A DNA stretch of 64,000 nucleotides from Tausonia pullulans (GCA_951802195.1 OX637630.1:1176054-1240053), one strand, 5' to 3'. Counted from the first letter of the stretch, positions 21,227 through 34,976 are shown. Notes: generated from the letters alone by a model not told the origin. Numbers and translations: made by a program.

Positions 21227-24200
21227 ACGGGCGGGGATTGCACAGACGAGGGAGCGGACGGGCGAGCTCTTCCGGGGGACGTTCGAAGAAGGACGCCGGC
21301 GCGAAGGACGACGGTGGAAGAGTAAGTGGGCGTGCAGGCGGGGAAGAACGGTGAGGGCACTCGGGTCGATGGGTGCGGTTGAGCCGACCGCCGATTCCCT
21401 GCGCGATTCCTGTCTCCGTAGCGGCTCGCGTCGTCACGGCCACGCTCGGTGAGAGCAGGGCAGGGGCCACTAGTCTCCTCCACCCTGCTGATCCCCCGGC
21501 GTCGGTCTTTTCCCGCCGCCAGGCGCCTTACTGCCCCCGGAGAGACGGACGCTTTCGGACGGCCATCTTTGGCCCTCCTTCTCGCCATGGGCTGCATCGC
21601 TGAGATCGGAGATCACCACGCTCGTCTCCAGCTGGCCCAGCGGGGAAAGCCGCGCGAGAGGTGGGCTGGACCCGAGTCAGCGGCCGCCAGCTTCCAGCCG
21701 GCGTTCATCTCTCTTTCCCCTGTTCTCGCTCCGACCAACCACCTGGCGAGACGCTGCTTCAGGAAGTGCATGAACAAATGCCTCTTCGAGCCTGAGGGCC
21801 GGAGGGAGACCCAGCCAAGGATGGAGGAGGGCCGCTGGGTGAACACCGGATGACCGGCCGAAGGGTCAAACTCCGGGCCACATGGCCAGTCTCCTTGCCC
21901 CCCCCCCCCCTCCTTGACAGGCATGTTCTTCCCCGGAGTCTCTTCTCTCCTCTTTTCTGCGCACATTTCATCCGAGAAGCGTTCGATGCACGCGGCTCAC
22001 CCCTCTCTTTCTCGCCCCCTCCTTCCGCTGTCGTTCTTGGAGCCCGAACGGGGGGTTCTCTCAACCAGGCCGAAAGAGGATCTCCAAGCAAGCTCTTCTC
22101 AACTCTCTCTCTCTCCATCACCCTGGCATGGCCAACTCTCTCAACCCCATCAAGGGGTGCGCGACGCACCCAAGGCGTAACCTCGGAGGGACAGCTCTCG
22201 CTACATGGCTTGCGTTTTTTTCTCGATCCAGCCTAGCTCCCCCCCGGCCGCTGGCTTTTGCCTCGACCGAAATGGATCTGACACGCCCCCTTCCTCCGAG
22301 ATCGAAACCGCATCGCAATCGATGCGCCTCGACTCGAGGGCAGGCATTCGATCCGGAAGTGGATGGAGGGAGGGGGGGCGGGCGGGGGAGGTCTTTCGCT
22401 GAACGACGCCTCGCCACCGTTCAGTTCGCACGAACTGCGCATGACGAACTGTGGCCCCCCACTCTACAACTGAACACTTCGCCTGAAGAAGGACACCACC
22501 TGGGCATTTGACCTAGAAGGGCGGGTCTGGCCAGCCGCCTCAGAGTGGCGACCTTGGGGTGGGGTAGAGAGGGAGCCTGCGGGGACGCGGAGATGAGGCT
22601 GTCGGTTCTTGTTCGTCGAAGGTTGGTTGCCCTGGCGGCTGCTTTCGCAGAACGCCACTTGCGCAGTGCGGCATACTGGTCTGCGGGCAAGAACGACTGG
22701 ACGGATCGCTCTCCGACCTCGGACAGGTATACCAAGGCAGGGTAGGGTCACGGACAAAGTTCTCCAGAGGTCTCCGGGCGTGCAATGCTGATAACGTCAT
22801 GGTACTGGGAGTTCGTGGTCCGAGAAAGATAGATGATGAGAAGTGCGGAGTGAGAAAAGCGAAAGGGGAGTACATCGAAGGGTGGATGAAAAGGTTAAGT
22901 GGAGGAAGGAGCGCGCGTCTAAAGGGGCTGGGCGGGCTGCTGGGTGAGAAGGATGCCGAAACGCTTCTTGAGCTAGATAAGGAAAAAGAGAGAGAGAGAA
23001 AGAGACGTCAGTCATCGGGGGAAGGCGAGATACAGCCTCGACGAGGAGAGTCGAAGTAAGATCAAGGACGAACGGTGACGCGATGCCGGGAGAACTTGTC
23101 GTCCGGCGAGAAGCGGGCTGTCAAGCGGGGACATTAGAGTCAGCATGAGGGGCTTTCTCCGGGACGGGGCAGAGGCTGGTGAAGGTGACAATCGAGGCGA
23201 GAGCTGGAATGAGCCGAAGCGACCGGCGATCGCTGCAGCACGCGGCGTCCTCTCCTTCTCGCTGCTCAGTTGAGCAAACCGACGCGTCTCCCCCAGCAGC
23301 GATTCCGCTTCCTTCGCCAGCTCAAGTAACAGCTGAAGGGACCTTGAGGCGTGCGTCAACGGACGGACGCCAGAACAGCGTCTGCAGCCCTCCTTCCTCT
23401 CGGCGAAGCGCGAGCCGCCTGGGTCGGTCGAGCGACCGCGTCCCTGCATCCAGACCGGTGTCTCTCCCCTCTGCTCGACTTGCTCCCCTGCGTTTTCGTC
23501 GCAAGGACCATCCCAAAGGGTCCCAATCGAGAGCGAAGAGAAGGAGCGAGCTGCTGCTGACCAGGGTGGGCCGACTTGGCGATGCGGCCGGTCTGGGTGA
23601 CCTTCTGCAGTGGGAGAGAAGGAGGCCAGGAGGGAGCAGAGTCAGTCGAAGCTTCCAGACGCGCACGCGAGCCAGAGCAAACGCAGGAACGAACCTTGAG
23701 GGTGTAGACGCTGCAGAAAGGCAAGCGAGGGGGAGAGAGGGAGCGCGACGGATCAGGACCCAAAAGCTGCGAACGACGACGGACGCGGCGAGAGGGCACC
23801 GCTGGCCTCTGCGCGAGAGAGAGAGTGCACGAGAAGAGGACGAACCGCTTGCCGTCAGGGCCGTCGGTGTACATAAGATGCATGGTGGGCGAGAAGAGGA
23901 GCGGGTGGTAGGTGGGGGAGGGACGAAGGGGTCTGGGGTCTGCTGGTGGTTGAGGTCTCAAAATGTCGCGAGGCCGCGGCGGCCTTCGCCCTGGCGGCGC
24001 TGGGAGGAGCGCTCACCTGCGGGGTTGCATGGCCCTCGGCGAGGCGGCTGACAGCAGCAGCAGAGAACATCCCCGCCTTGTGGTCTGCTCTGCCTCCCTT
24101 GCCCCTGGGCCGCCTCCAAGTGACGCGGACAGCAAGCCACCTTCTCTCTCGGCAGAAATGCCGTGTGCCCCAGATGAGGCCGCCATATGGACGGCCGCGG

Positions 24201-24450
24201 CGGACTGGCCCCTGGCTTGGCTTGGGCTCTCGCTGGGGTGTTTCGACGTTGTTCCCTTTGTCCGTCCATCTTCTCCTTTTGATCCGCCATCGTCCCTTTG
24301 TTCTTCCATCTCTCCGCCCCTCATGTTGCTGCCAACGACGCACGCCAACTCCTCCAGGCTCCCTCTCACGCCCACCTCCTCCTTTGCCCGTCAACTCCCT
24401 CCCCCTTGCTTCTTGTCCTTCTCCATCTTGTCCTCCCCTCCCTCGTGGGC
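21227..24450. other. Long gene-poor interval between divergent genes
   Basis: About 3.2 kb lies upstream of both the Zn2Cys6 factor (-) and the unknown gene at 24451 (+). Many medium-length open frames occur on both strands, but they are Ser/Pro/Arg-rich, overlap each other and show no family motif, as GC-rich noncoding DNA does. It contains a C13 run (21898-21910) and CT-rich tracts. Large upstream regions, long 5' leaders or leader introns are common for fungal regulators, so a regulatory role is plausible but unproven. Confidence 0.5.
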
Positions 24451-26673
24451 ATGAGCCATCCTCCCCCTCTCGTCGGCGACGACGCAGATGTCGCTCCCGC
24501 CGGCCAAGTGCAGATCCCCCAATCCTCTCCGGCTTCTTCTTCTTCCTCGCTTAACGACGACGGCACCCCCCTCGCCGACAGCCGGTTCTCGACATCCCTC
24601 AGCGCGCCGTACTTCATCGACTCGTCGTTCCTCTCGGATCGCCCTCTTGAGCATGCCACCAACATCGACGACACGGCCGTCCTCTCCTCGACGACCCGGC
24701 CGCCCCGGCGGGTTGGCAGCACTCTCCCTTTGAGGACCTCGACGTTCCCGCCCGCCTCGACGCTTCTCCATCGTCGACGCAAGTCGGCGATTGTCATCTC
24801 GACCATCGCCCCTCTTCCTTCTCCACCTCCACTCGCCTCATCCCCCCCTACCGTTCAGACGGCCCTGCTTCAGGGGGCGCTGACGACGCCGACGGTCGTC
24901 TTCTATGCGACGCGTCCCCGCCGGTCGCCATATGCGCCCTCCTCTCCTCCATTCTCATCGCCAGGCTCGACGGCCTCATGCTTCTTCCCCTCCTCGCCCT
25001 CGACACCGAACACGGCGGCTGGAGCTTCAGCTGACTCCAGCAGGCGTCTGCGTTGTTCCCGATCCCCTCCGGCCGGAGCAGTCTCCTCCCTGACCCCTCG
25101 CTCCCCGCCGCCGGAGGTCCTCCTCCACGACGCCGACATCCTCGGCCCGTACTTCGCAGCCGCCCAGGCTGCCACTCAGGCTGCCCAAGCGGGCCAGGCT
25201 GCCTCTAGAGGGCTTCTCTTCCGGCCGATCTCTGCCGCGTCCTCGGCTGATCTCGCCCTCTCCCTCGGCATGTTCGAACCCTCGCCCTCCTGGGGGTGCC
25301 AGCTCCAGCCGTCGCCTCCAGGGTCGTTGAACACTTCGCCAGTCTCGTCATTCTTTTCCACGCCAGCTTTGATTGTGGAGGGTATCCAAATGGGCAGCAA
25401 ACGTCGTGGTGGTGGTGGTGGTGGTGGTGCCGGTGGTGGTGGCGGCGCCGCGCAGTACCACGACAACAATCGTCCGGCGACGTCTTTGAACCCTTCATCG
25501 TCCACGGCCTTCCTCTCCGCCTCACCGCGTCGTCCTGCGAACAAAAAGGCCACCTCTACCAGCACGAGAAAGCCCCCCAAGCCTATCGCCGTTGCCCCCT
25601 CCAAGGCCCGCGAGTTCCTCGGCGTCGGAGACGAGTACCCCCTCAAGGCAGCCGAAAATGTCCTCGCTGCCGAACGAGTCCGACATGAGTTGAAGCTCCA
25701 GAAGAGGAGGAGGAAGCGCACGGAGGAAGCGAGGCCTCTGCCTTATGCGAAGGCGCTGGAGATTGAGGCGTTCTTTGGGAAGGTTGCGGTGAGCGGAGCC
25801 TTTTCCCAGGGACAATTTTGAGCGTGGTCTAAGTGTGACTCCTCACTCTCGCAGGCGACTCAGTCCCGGAGGGATGGCAATGGTGAAGACGCTGGCAAGG
25901 GTGTTCATTTTGCTTCGGGTGGGCGAGGAGACACCATCGGCACGGGTGGTCGGGTCGGCTACGTTGGAGAGGACGGGACTGTCTGGCTCGACGTCGAGGA
26001 GGAGGCAAGTCCTTGTCTCCCCAGCCCCTTGGGCCACGATTGGACCTTGCTGACTTGATCCTTCCAGTCCGAGTGGGCCTGGCTCCTCTCCGAGATTGGC
26101 CGCAGCGGCGAGCCCCTCCTCACCCCCTCCTTGGCGCTCCCTCCCGCTTGGCCCGAGAATTTTACGTCCAATCTAGCCACGGAGTGCCCACTTCTCGCCT
26201 CCCTCGACGAGATCAGCGATCCGGACGACAGTGATGGGGCCTTGGTCTCCCCCGTCGACCAGCAGCGCGTCCTTCGCAAACTGAAGGGCCGCTCGCCCCT
26301 CGCTGACTCTGCCCCTGCCGCCTCTCAGGACGACGATGATGAGACAACCAACAACGGTGCCTTGACTCACGGCGACGACGTCGAGGCATGGTCCGTTGCC
26401 GAAGAGTCCTCCTCAGTCCCAGCGATCAAGCTCATCTCGGTCCGTGACATCCCCCGACCGCCTGCTCCCTCTTCGTCCGTCGAGACCGATCTCGCGAGAG
26501 CCGAGTTCCTTTCGTCCACATTCGTCCATCAGGCGCCGATGACGGGCAAAAGGACCCAGAGCCCTGACCCTTCAGCATCATCTGTCGCAGTCTGTGGTAC
26601 TACCGGCGCCGTTGCTTCGAGTGGGAAGCTCAAGCGGATGAAGGGGCTTCTGGGGCTCAGCAGGGTTCCCTGA
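24451..26673 (+). CDS. Serine/proline-rich protein of unknown function
   Basis: Three exons (24451-25788, 25855-26004, 26068-26673) join in frame to 697 residues. The second intron has a GC donor (GCAAGT at 26005). Without splicing there the frame stops within 20 codons, while splicing continues into SEWAWLLSEIG. The first two-thirds is low-complexity Ser/Pro/Thr, with a glycine run from GGT codons (about 25407-25446). Around residues 385-450 is a basic helix (VLAAERVRHELKLQKRRRKR) and PYAKALEIEAFFG. The block DGTVWLDVEEE with SEWAWLLSEIG looks folded and is the best probe for homologues. It ends with KLKRMKGLLGLSRVP. No known family is recognised, and a signalling or cell-polarity scaffold is only a guess. 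It is convergent with PCH2. Confidence 0.7.
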
Positions 26674-26867
26674 TCTCCACGTCTCTTTCTCTCTCCTCGT
26701 TCCTGTTTCTCTGGTAGCGTGGCCTCCCTCGTAAGCTGGGCTTCGTTCTGTGATCGTTCGCACGTTGTGTTCTCCCGTTTGTGCCTCATCCACTCTCGGG
26801 ATCTCATGGTTGCCCAAGTCAAAGAAGGGATGGCAAGAAGATTGGGATTAGAGAACAAGGAAGATAA

Positions 26868-26874
26868 AACACAC

Positions 26875-26906
<32 letters not shown>

Positions 26907-26907
26907 G
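26868..26907. repeat. (AC)n microsatellite
   Basis: An almost pure AC dinucleotide run with one G interruption lies between the stop codons of two convergent genes, ten bases from the PCH2 stop. It probably sits in the 3' untranslated region of PCH2. Confidence 0.9.
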
Positions 26908-26916
26908 TATGTCCAC

Positions 26917-28958
26917 TCAAAGCACCGTCGTTTCTCCCCCTTCCTTGACGCTCCGCATCGCCCCCTTCTCCTCCTCCACGACCCGCTCCATCGCCCTCAA
27001 CCACGTCGCGAGCCTCGTCGCCTTCGCTCCGACTTCGGGGACCATGTGCGCGGCGACGTAGCGGGCGTGCGCGAGGACGGGAAGGCGGCGGAGGGTGCGG
27101 CCGGACATGCCCTTTGGGGGGAGGGAAGTTGGTGAGTGGAACGAACGGAAGAGGAGAAGGGGTCGAGGAAAAGGGGGTGGGTGGGTGGGTGGGAAAGGAC
27201 ACACCTGGCACTTGCCCGCGAGATCGTACAGCTTGAAGCTCAGCTTTTTCGCTGGGTCTCGTCGGGCCTTGACGTTGTCGAGGAGCTCGACGGTCTTCCA
27301 GTCGAGAAGATCCTGGAAGAAAAAAAAACATCACTGCGTCAGCGCGAGAGAGACCGTGAGACACACAGCGCAAGGGCTCACCGTCTCCTCGACGATCCGA
27401 CTTCGCATGAGCTCGCCGAGGCAGCCGGCGAGGATCCAGTAGATGGCTTGCTGCGGCGGGAGACCGATGTATTGCTTGATATCTGCGCGATCGACGAAGG
27501 CCGAGTCTGGATGTAAAGTGGGTGGGGCGGGGATGTGAGCGGTGGAGGAGAAGGAGTGAGAGGGATATGGACAAACCGATGGCTTGCGAGATGTTCGACG
27601 TTGTCATGATCAGGACATTCTTTCGGTTCTTGAGCTTGTCGAGTTGCGTGAGAAGGGCGTTGACGACCTAAGAAAGAGGAGACGTCAGAGAAACACAATC
27701 GAGAAGATCGGGGACAGGCATCATTCACCCTCATCGCATCAGATGGTTCCGTCCCGCTTGAAGAGCCAGCCCTCGCGGCCGTCAGCGACTCGACCTCGTC
27801 TACGAGATTAGGAGAGTAGAGAGTAAGGTCAGCCCGCATACAGTCACACGCTGATGCTCATACTCACCGATGAGCACTACGACAAAGCCTGACTCATCCT
27901 CGACCATCTCTGTGACAGTTGAGAACAGCCTTTGGACAAGCTTGCCCGACTCGGAAAACCATTTCGAGAAGAGCGAGTGCGAGTTGATCTCGATAAGCTT
28001 GCCGTGCGGGTACCGGCTTGAGAGCCGGACGGCAAGCTTCTGAGCGAGCGCTCGGCAGAGCGACGTCTTGCCTGTCCCTGGCGGGCCGTGGAGAAGAACG
28101 ACTCTGATGAGAATGTCAGCTATTTTTTCTTCTTCGACTATGAAGAAGAGAGCAAGGCGCCTACCGATTCCAAGTGACGACGTTAAAGTCGACGTTGGCG
28201 TCCGAGAAGAGGAGCGTCGTGTAGATGTAGTTGAGCAGCCGATTCTTGACATCGTCCTCATAGATTAGTCTGAGGATGGCCCAGTCAGATGGCAAGCAGC
28301 GAGCGAGGGAGGGCAAGCTCGAAGACGCACGTATCCCACACGCCCTCGAGGCCCTTGCTCGGCAGCTCGCGCACACTCGCCGCCATGATACCCTCGCCCT
28401 CGCCATCATCGTCGCCGTCGGCTTGAGCGGAGAACTCTTCGAGGTCCGTCATCCGCGAGGGCTGGTAGACGTGCGTCTGGAGCGCGAGTGACGCCAGCGG
28501 GACGAAGGGGAGGTCGATGACTGAACAGGCGACGCGTCAGGGGAGAACGAGAGAGCTTCAGCATCGAACTACCGAACAACCTGTGCTTCAGCTGCTGCAC
28601 CCTATCTAACACCGCCGGGAAAGCGGATCTAGCAAAATTAAAAGATCCGGAAGGCGCGGAACTCACCGCATTCAGCCGTCCTGATGCTCTCGCAATTGTC
28701 GTCGAGGATCGGCACCTCCCGCCAACCCTCAACCTCGGCACCATCGACCTCAATTGTGGTAAAATTCTCCTTGATGAATGTCTCGACAATGTGCCGAACG
28801 TGGTCATGTCGAAGCGTCGAGTAGGGTGAGAGCCGGACCTCGACTGTTGAGGAGGGGTCGACGGATCGAATCGCGTTCGTCAGCTGTCAGTAGGCGTACG
28901 ACGGAAGGTGAAAGCGACGACCCACCATGCAAAGGCGAGAGGCCCATGTCATCATCAT
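26917..28958 (-). CDS. PCH2: AAA+ ATPase Pch2/TRIP13, HORMA-domain remodeller
   Basis: This hexameric AAA+ enzyme unfolds HORMA proteins in the meiotic recombination checkpoint and the spindle checkpoint. Ten exons join in frame to 456 residues: 28958-28926, 28883-28667, 28520-28331, 28269-28165, 28103-27868, 27799-27729, 27667-27577, 27506-27382, 27312-27205 and 27111-26917. The start is the first of three ATG codons ([11 protein letters not shown]), chosen because it alone keeps phase into [11 protein letters not shown]. Motifs: [11 protein letters not shown], Walker [28 protein letters not shown], Walker B VVVLIDEVESL, sensor [18 protein letters not shown], and the C-terminal [18 protein letters not shown]. 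All catalytic residues appear intact, so the meiotic machinery may be retained. A longer open frame starting at 29130 is in the wrong phase and was rejected. Confidence 0.95.
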
Positions 28959-30401
28959 CGCTTTCGTCTGACAGCGAGTCGGCGTCGTAGTCCTCTGGCT
29001 CCCTATCGTTCACGACGGCGTGTCGTGCAGGTGAGGAAGCGCCGTTCAAGCCGTTGTGGCGGGACGGCGAGCCCGGTAGGGTCGGTTGCGATCCTGGTGG
29101 AGGAGACAATGCCATGGAGGTGCCGTTCATACGTCGGTGAGGGGAGGGAAGGCTGTCTGCCGTTGAAGAGCAGGAGGGAATGAGACCGAAAGAAAGAGGG
29201 AAGCGGATGGCCGTTGGCTCGAGAAGCGCTAGGGTCTTGAGAAATCGAGCACCAAGCGGTGTGTCTTTGAAGGTTTTGGAGCTGAAGGAGGCGGCACGGT
29301 CAGAGGCAGGGATGACCGAGGTCAAGGAGACAGGTGGATGTTGGTCAAGAGAGTAGAGCAGCGCAAAGAAAGCAGGGCCGCGCCCGCCGCGTCTTGCCTC
29401 GCGCTGCGAGCTTGCGACGCGTTGGGCCAACTGTTGAAAATGGATCGACAGAGATCAACGACAACTACTCCCGCCTGCTATCAAAAGGATGGCAAAGAGA
29501 GGTCAGCAGGTTTCGCGATGAGGTGGAGTGCATAAGGTACACTGCTCGCGGAATCATGCGTCAGTCAGAATGTGCACTGCGCACTTTTGCTGATCATTGG
29601 CGACTCTCGCGTGCGCATCGCTGTTGAACCGCCTGCCTTCAAGTCCTTTTACGTCTACCATCACTGGCTCTCATGCAGAAAATTACCTCTATATCTCCAA
29701 AGGGCACCACGTACTCCTCAATATCTCGAGATATTCCAGCCTTGGTCGATCTCTATTGACTACACACCAAAGGTCGATTTTGTTTCATGCGATGACAAGT
29801 TGGCGATCTGGTCAACCTGGTGATCGCCTGTCTCCACCTGTCTCCGCAATGACACTTCCACATCGAGCACAAGGGCTTTCGGGGAATGGCGTCGTTGCCC
29901 AAGGGGTAAGACTAAAACCTCATATCGAGATCTCCTAACTGGCGAGATCGAGACAGGCGCGCGCCACTTCACATCTCGAGTCAAACGGTGCGCCTAGTCG
30001 TCACAAACAACTTTCAGCTTGCGATCTTCCGAAAGGAAGCTTAAGGTCTCCAGCTGCCCCGGTGGGTTGTAGCCTGTGCGTGCATCCCCATCCCTACTCC
30101 GACAGGGCTGTCGTCCGAGCACTGTCGTGACTCGTCCCGTGGCTAAGCGCAGTTATATATCTCTCTCTCTCTGAAAATGTCTCCCGCATCTCTTCTCGAG
30201 GTGGCCAGCCCAGAGTAGGTTTGTCTGCGCTCGGCGGCATGTCCTCTCTCGCTGCCACCCCTTGAGCCCGAGTCGGCGCCGAGAGCAAGGAGAGATAAGA
30301 CGTTTCACATTCATAGACATCAGACTTCAAGTCCCGGAATCCGCTTATACAAGCTGGAGACACACATAAACCAAAATTGAGAGAAAAGAGGAACATTGCG
30401 C
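28959..30401. other. Intergenic region between PCH2 and BLH1
   Basis: About 1.4 kb lies upstream of PCH2 and downstream of BLH1. Open frames on both strands (for example 28959-29430 on the minus strand) are out of phase with PCH2 and show no domain. Part of it is noticeably more AT-rich (about 29560-29900) than the flanking genes. No tRNA or repeat was recognised. Confidence 0.5.
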
Positions 30402-32680
30402 TCAGGCGAGAGCGCCCATCGGGTCGTACGCCGGGAGGACGACGGCCTTGGTGTCGAGGACGGCGACAAGATCCTTGTCGGAGATCGACTTGTGAACGAC
30501 GACCTGATAGACTGTATGAGAGGGTTAGCGGCTACAGCTTTGACCCGAGGGCACGATGACAACGCACCATACTCGTCGAACCAGCGGTCTGACATAACCA
30601 TGAAACCCTTCTCGCCAGCGGCATCGGACCATGAGTTCTCCACGCGCCACCGGACGGGTTTGCCGTCCTTGTCGAGGTGGACGGCGGTGATAACCCTGGG
30701 GAAGAACCCGATGTCAGCGATTAGGCTTGGATTAAGGTCGCACCAGGGCGACTGACATGGCGTGCGTCATGGCTGAGTCGTTGACCTGGAGACGCTCGGC
30801 CTTGGTGAGAGTGAAGTCCCTGCGCGGTAAAGAGCATGAGTATGGGCGTGCAGGAGAAACAGCGCTAAAAGACTTACAGGTCGAGCGCGGTTTTGTAGTC
30901 ATATGTGTCAAGGTCCATCTGTCCGGCGCGAGTGGAGAAGGCTGCGAGAAAGCGAGGGTTAGAACATGTCACCGCCAGTCAGGCGCAAGACCCACCTCCG
31001 ACATCGCAGCCAAAGAAGACCGCCTGGTTCGCCTTGATGCTCTTGATGACCGCGGCCTTGAGACGGTCAACCTCCGTGTTGACGTCTGAGGCGCTTGTTA
31101 GCGAGATCGATTGATAGCCGAAAACATAGCCACTCACAAAGGACCTTGCGACCGCCCCAAACGTTGCCGAGACGGTCGACGGTATAGAGCTTGCCGTAGT
31201 CATTCCGGGGGTCGTTGATGAGGGAAAAGGACTCAGTGAACGGGTAAGGGCCCGCGTACTTCTTGGAGAACTCGAGCGGCGTCGCGGTGATGGATCCGAA
31301 CTTGTTGTCCTTGTCGTAGTACCTTGGAGTCTCCAGGTCAGCACCAGAGAGCACGATGGCTGTTATGTCTCAGCCTGACTCACTCCCAGGTGAATTTCTC
31401 GTCCGGCTTAGGCGGGGTGCCGAGAGTAATCGCAAGGACCTTCCAAACGTGGCTCATGAATTCCTCCTTCTTGGTCCGGACCTGCTCGATCGTCGCTCCT
31501 GCGGCAATGAGCTTGCGGAGGGAGAGCGCCGATTGACGAAGATATGTCGTGAGGAGGTTGTTCAACTTGCCCGAGTTGGACGAATGGAATGACTCGGGGA
31601 AGATCGCCTTGGGCACGAAACCGTACTTCTCAATGATGGCACACGCCATGTCCTGCTGGCCGCCGTCGTTGATGGGCGCCTGGGCGAGGTAGTTGACGAC
31701 ACGGTCATCAACTGAGAGGGCGGCGAGGGTTAGCTCTGAAGATTCGGGCACAGGCGATCGTGGCAGCACTCACGAGGTTTGTCCGCGAGCTCAATCGTGT
31801 TCTCGAGGTAATAGTTGGACTTTTCGAGCTTGTCGTACTGTTGAGGAGAGGTGGGGGGGGGGGAGAAGGGGGGGGGGGGGGGGAGAGGGGCGTAATAGTA
31901 GAGGAGTAGCAAAGTCAGCCATGCCCCGAACGCGTTCTGCCTGCTTGCCACCCGCACGCAGAGCAGGAACTGGGTTCTTCCAGGAAAGGGACAGACGAAG
32001 TAGAGGTAGGACTGAGAGAGCTCGAAGTCTGCGGAAAGCTTGAGAGCCCGCTGGAGATTGATACGGCAGACGTTGGTCGTCGCAACTGCGGGAAAAGGGG
32101 GTGGCGAGTCAGCAACATTGCTCCCATTGCCTCTCGTATCTGGCGAAAGAAATACCAACACAACCAGCAGCGGCCCGACGCGCGTTGGTTGCTCACGACT
32201 GTAGAGTCGTCGACGAGCCTGGTGTTGTAGATATGGCGATCGCTGACATCCAGCTGAGAGTTGAAAAGCGCGGTCGGGATGTCCGTCTTCCGGAGAATTG
32301 TCTGCGAGAGAGCGGCGGTGAGATCTAGGATAGAGTTAGAATGAGTCAGCCTGCATGGTCTCCATCGGGGTGGATGGTTTGTGGGCGAGAATTGGATGAA
32401 GGAGCTTGGACACCAGCAGGACGGACGGAGAGCTGACTCGATCCCCGCGCTCGTGCGCTCGCCCCCTCCCGGCTCCTTGTCCCCATCTCTCACACTCACC
32501 CTTCGAGAAGTCATTCTCCCATGACTTGACAGTCCCGGCCACAATCTCCGCCGACGCAGGCTTGCCTGACTTCGAGACCGTGGGCATCGAGGGTGCCGGC
32601 GAGACATGCTTCTCGTTGAAGCTCGCGGTGGTGGACGCAGCCTCGGCGGAGGGGGCGGCTTTGCTCTGAGCGGATCCCAT
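30402..32680 (-). CDS. BLH1: Bleomycin hydrolase, cysteine aminopeptidase (C1B)
   Basis: This papain-like self-compartmentalising hexameric aminopeptidase hydrolyses homocysteine thiolactone and bleomycin, in the cytosol. Eleven exons join in frame to 488 residues: 32680-32500, 32324-32160, 32085-31997, 31837-31774, 31711-31384, 31322-31138, 31085-30996, 30941-30878, 30819-30757, 30695-30568 and 30511-30402. The catalytic Cys is in SGRCWLFA, His in MTHAMVITAVH, Asn in VENSWSD. Other family blocks are INDGGQQDMA, KYGFVPK and VFFGCDVG. The C-terminal arm ends in DPMGALA, the part that reaches the active site in this family. The chosen start begins MGSAQSK, which looks like an N-myristoylation signal. 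An in-frame ATG 53 codons upstream (32839) would bury it. One intron carries G11 and G16 runs (C on the coding strand). Confidence 0.95.
31853..31883 (-). repeat. C16/C11 tracts (coding strand) in a BLH1 intron
   Basis: G11 and G16 on the plus strand, C-rich on the coding strand of BLH1, end about 15 nt before the acceptor of the exon 31837-31774. Confidence 0.9.
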
Positions 32681-32839
32681 CGGGGTGCGAGACGAGGAGG
32701 GTGCGGTGTGGTGGTGGGACGAGGCGGGGAGGGAGCGGATGGAGATGGTAGTTGAGAGGTGGGGACTGCTCAGCTCTCCAGATAGCGAGAGGGGCTGGGC
32801 GACCGGCTTCGCCTGCGAAGAGCAGTCCGCGTGGCCCAT

Positions 32840-33398
32840 CTGTCGCTAAGGCCCAGCGGAGAACGCCGAGGGACCACGCCAGCCAGCCGCCTGCATCGCC
32901 CTCGAACGCGTGCGCTCTCGTGCCTGGTGTGGCTCGTCGGCTCCTAACCGGCCGATTTCAGCTGTCGACGGGTCTCTCGCCGACGGCGCCAAGACGGGCG
33001 CGCACGAAGATCATTCTGGCGGCCTCCATCGGACCGGGATAACGAGTCGACGCCCCTCGTGCGGCACTGTATCCCTGTTGTTGCGCAGTGGCTCGTCCTC
33101 GTATAGAAGAACCCTGCCGCCAGCAACGACACCGTGAACGCCGGCGAAGGGACGCTGCGGGCGGAAGTCTGTGGCTCTCCTCACCAGGTTGCCATCCCTG
33201 TCGTTGGGCTCGTGAGGCTGACAGAGCGAATTGAAGATCGGACGAAGAGAGGGAAGGACGGTCGGTCTTTTGTAGTGGCCTAGACGCTGCGGACATGACA
33301 GACTGACAACGCGCTCACACACAGAAGACAAGCAATGTTTCTCATGAGAAGGAGGTTTCTATCTCTCTCTATCTCCTCTCGAAAGGTCGCATCCCATC
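32840..33398. other. Spacer between BLH1 and TRM8
   Basis: About 560 nt lies upstream of BLH1 and downstream of TRM8. No supported gene is present; the open frames are short, overlapping and Arg-rich. It must hold the BLH1 promoter. No distinct motif was recognised. Confidence 0.5.
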
Positions 33399-34676
<1,278 letters not shown>

Positions 34677-34976
34677 GGATCGGTGAGGGAAGTGGCTGTT
34701 CTGTGGCTGCTAGGGAATCCCTGCGTGTGGTCCTGTGCGTGTAGGGCCGGAGCGTCTGTCGCTGTCGCTGGCGGAGGGAGCAGGAGGTGGTCGTTCGTCG
34801 GGCAACCCCACCTGCTCTCGCTGTCTCTGCTCTCGCCCCCGACCGCCCACCGCCCGCCGCCACAGGGAGCCGGAGCTGCCGCTGCCCAGCCGCCCAGCCC
34901 GCCGGGATGCGCGGCGGGGGAACGGCCATTGAACCCAGACCACACCCCTCCTCTTCCTCGGACCGCCCAGCCCGCC

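Noticed and set aside
23179-24051. A 290-codon plus-strand frame in the long intergenic region
   Set aside because: It is Arg/Ser-rich with overlapping frames of similar length on both strands, as expected for GC-rich noncoding DNA, and no family block was seen.
28959-29430. Long minus-strand frame as the PCH2 N-terminus (ATG at 29130)
   Set aside because: Its donor phase does not match the next exon, while the ATG at 28958 gives an 11-codon exon in perfect phase.
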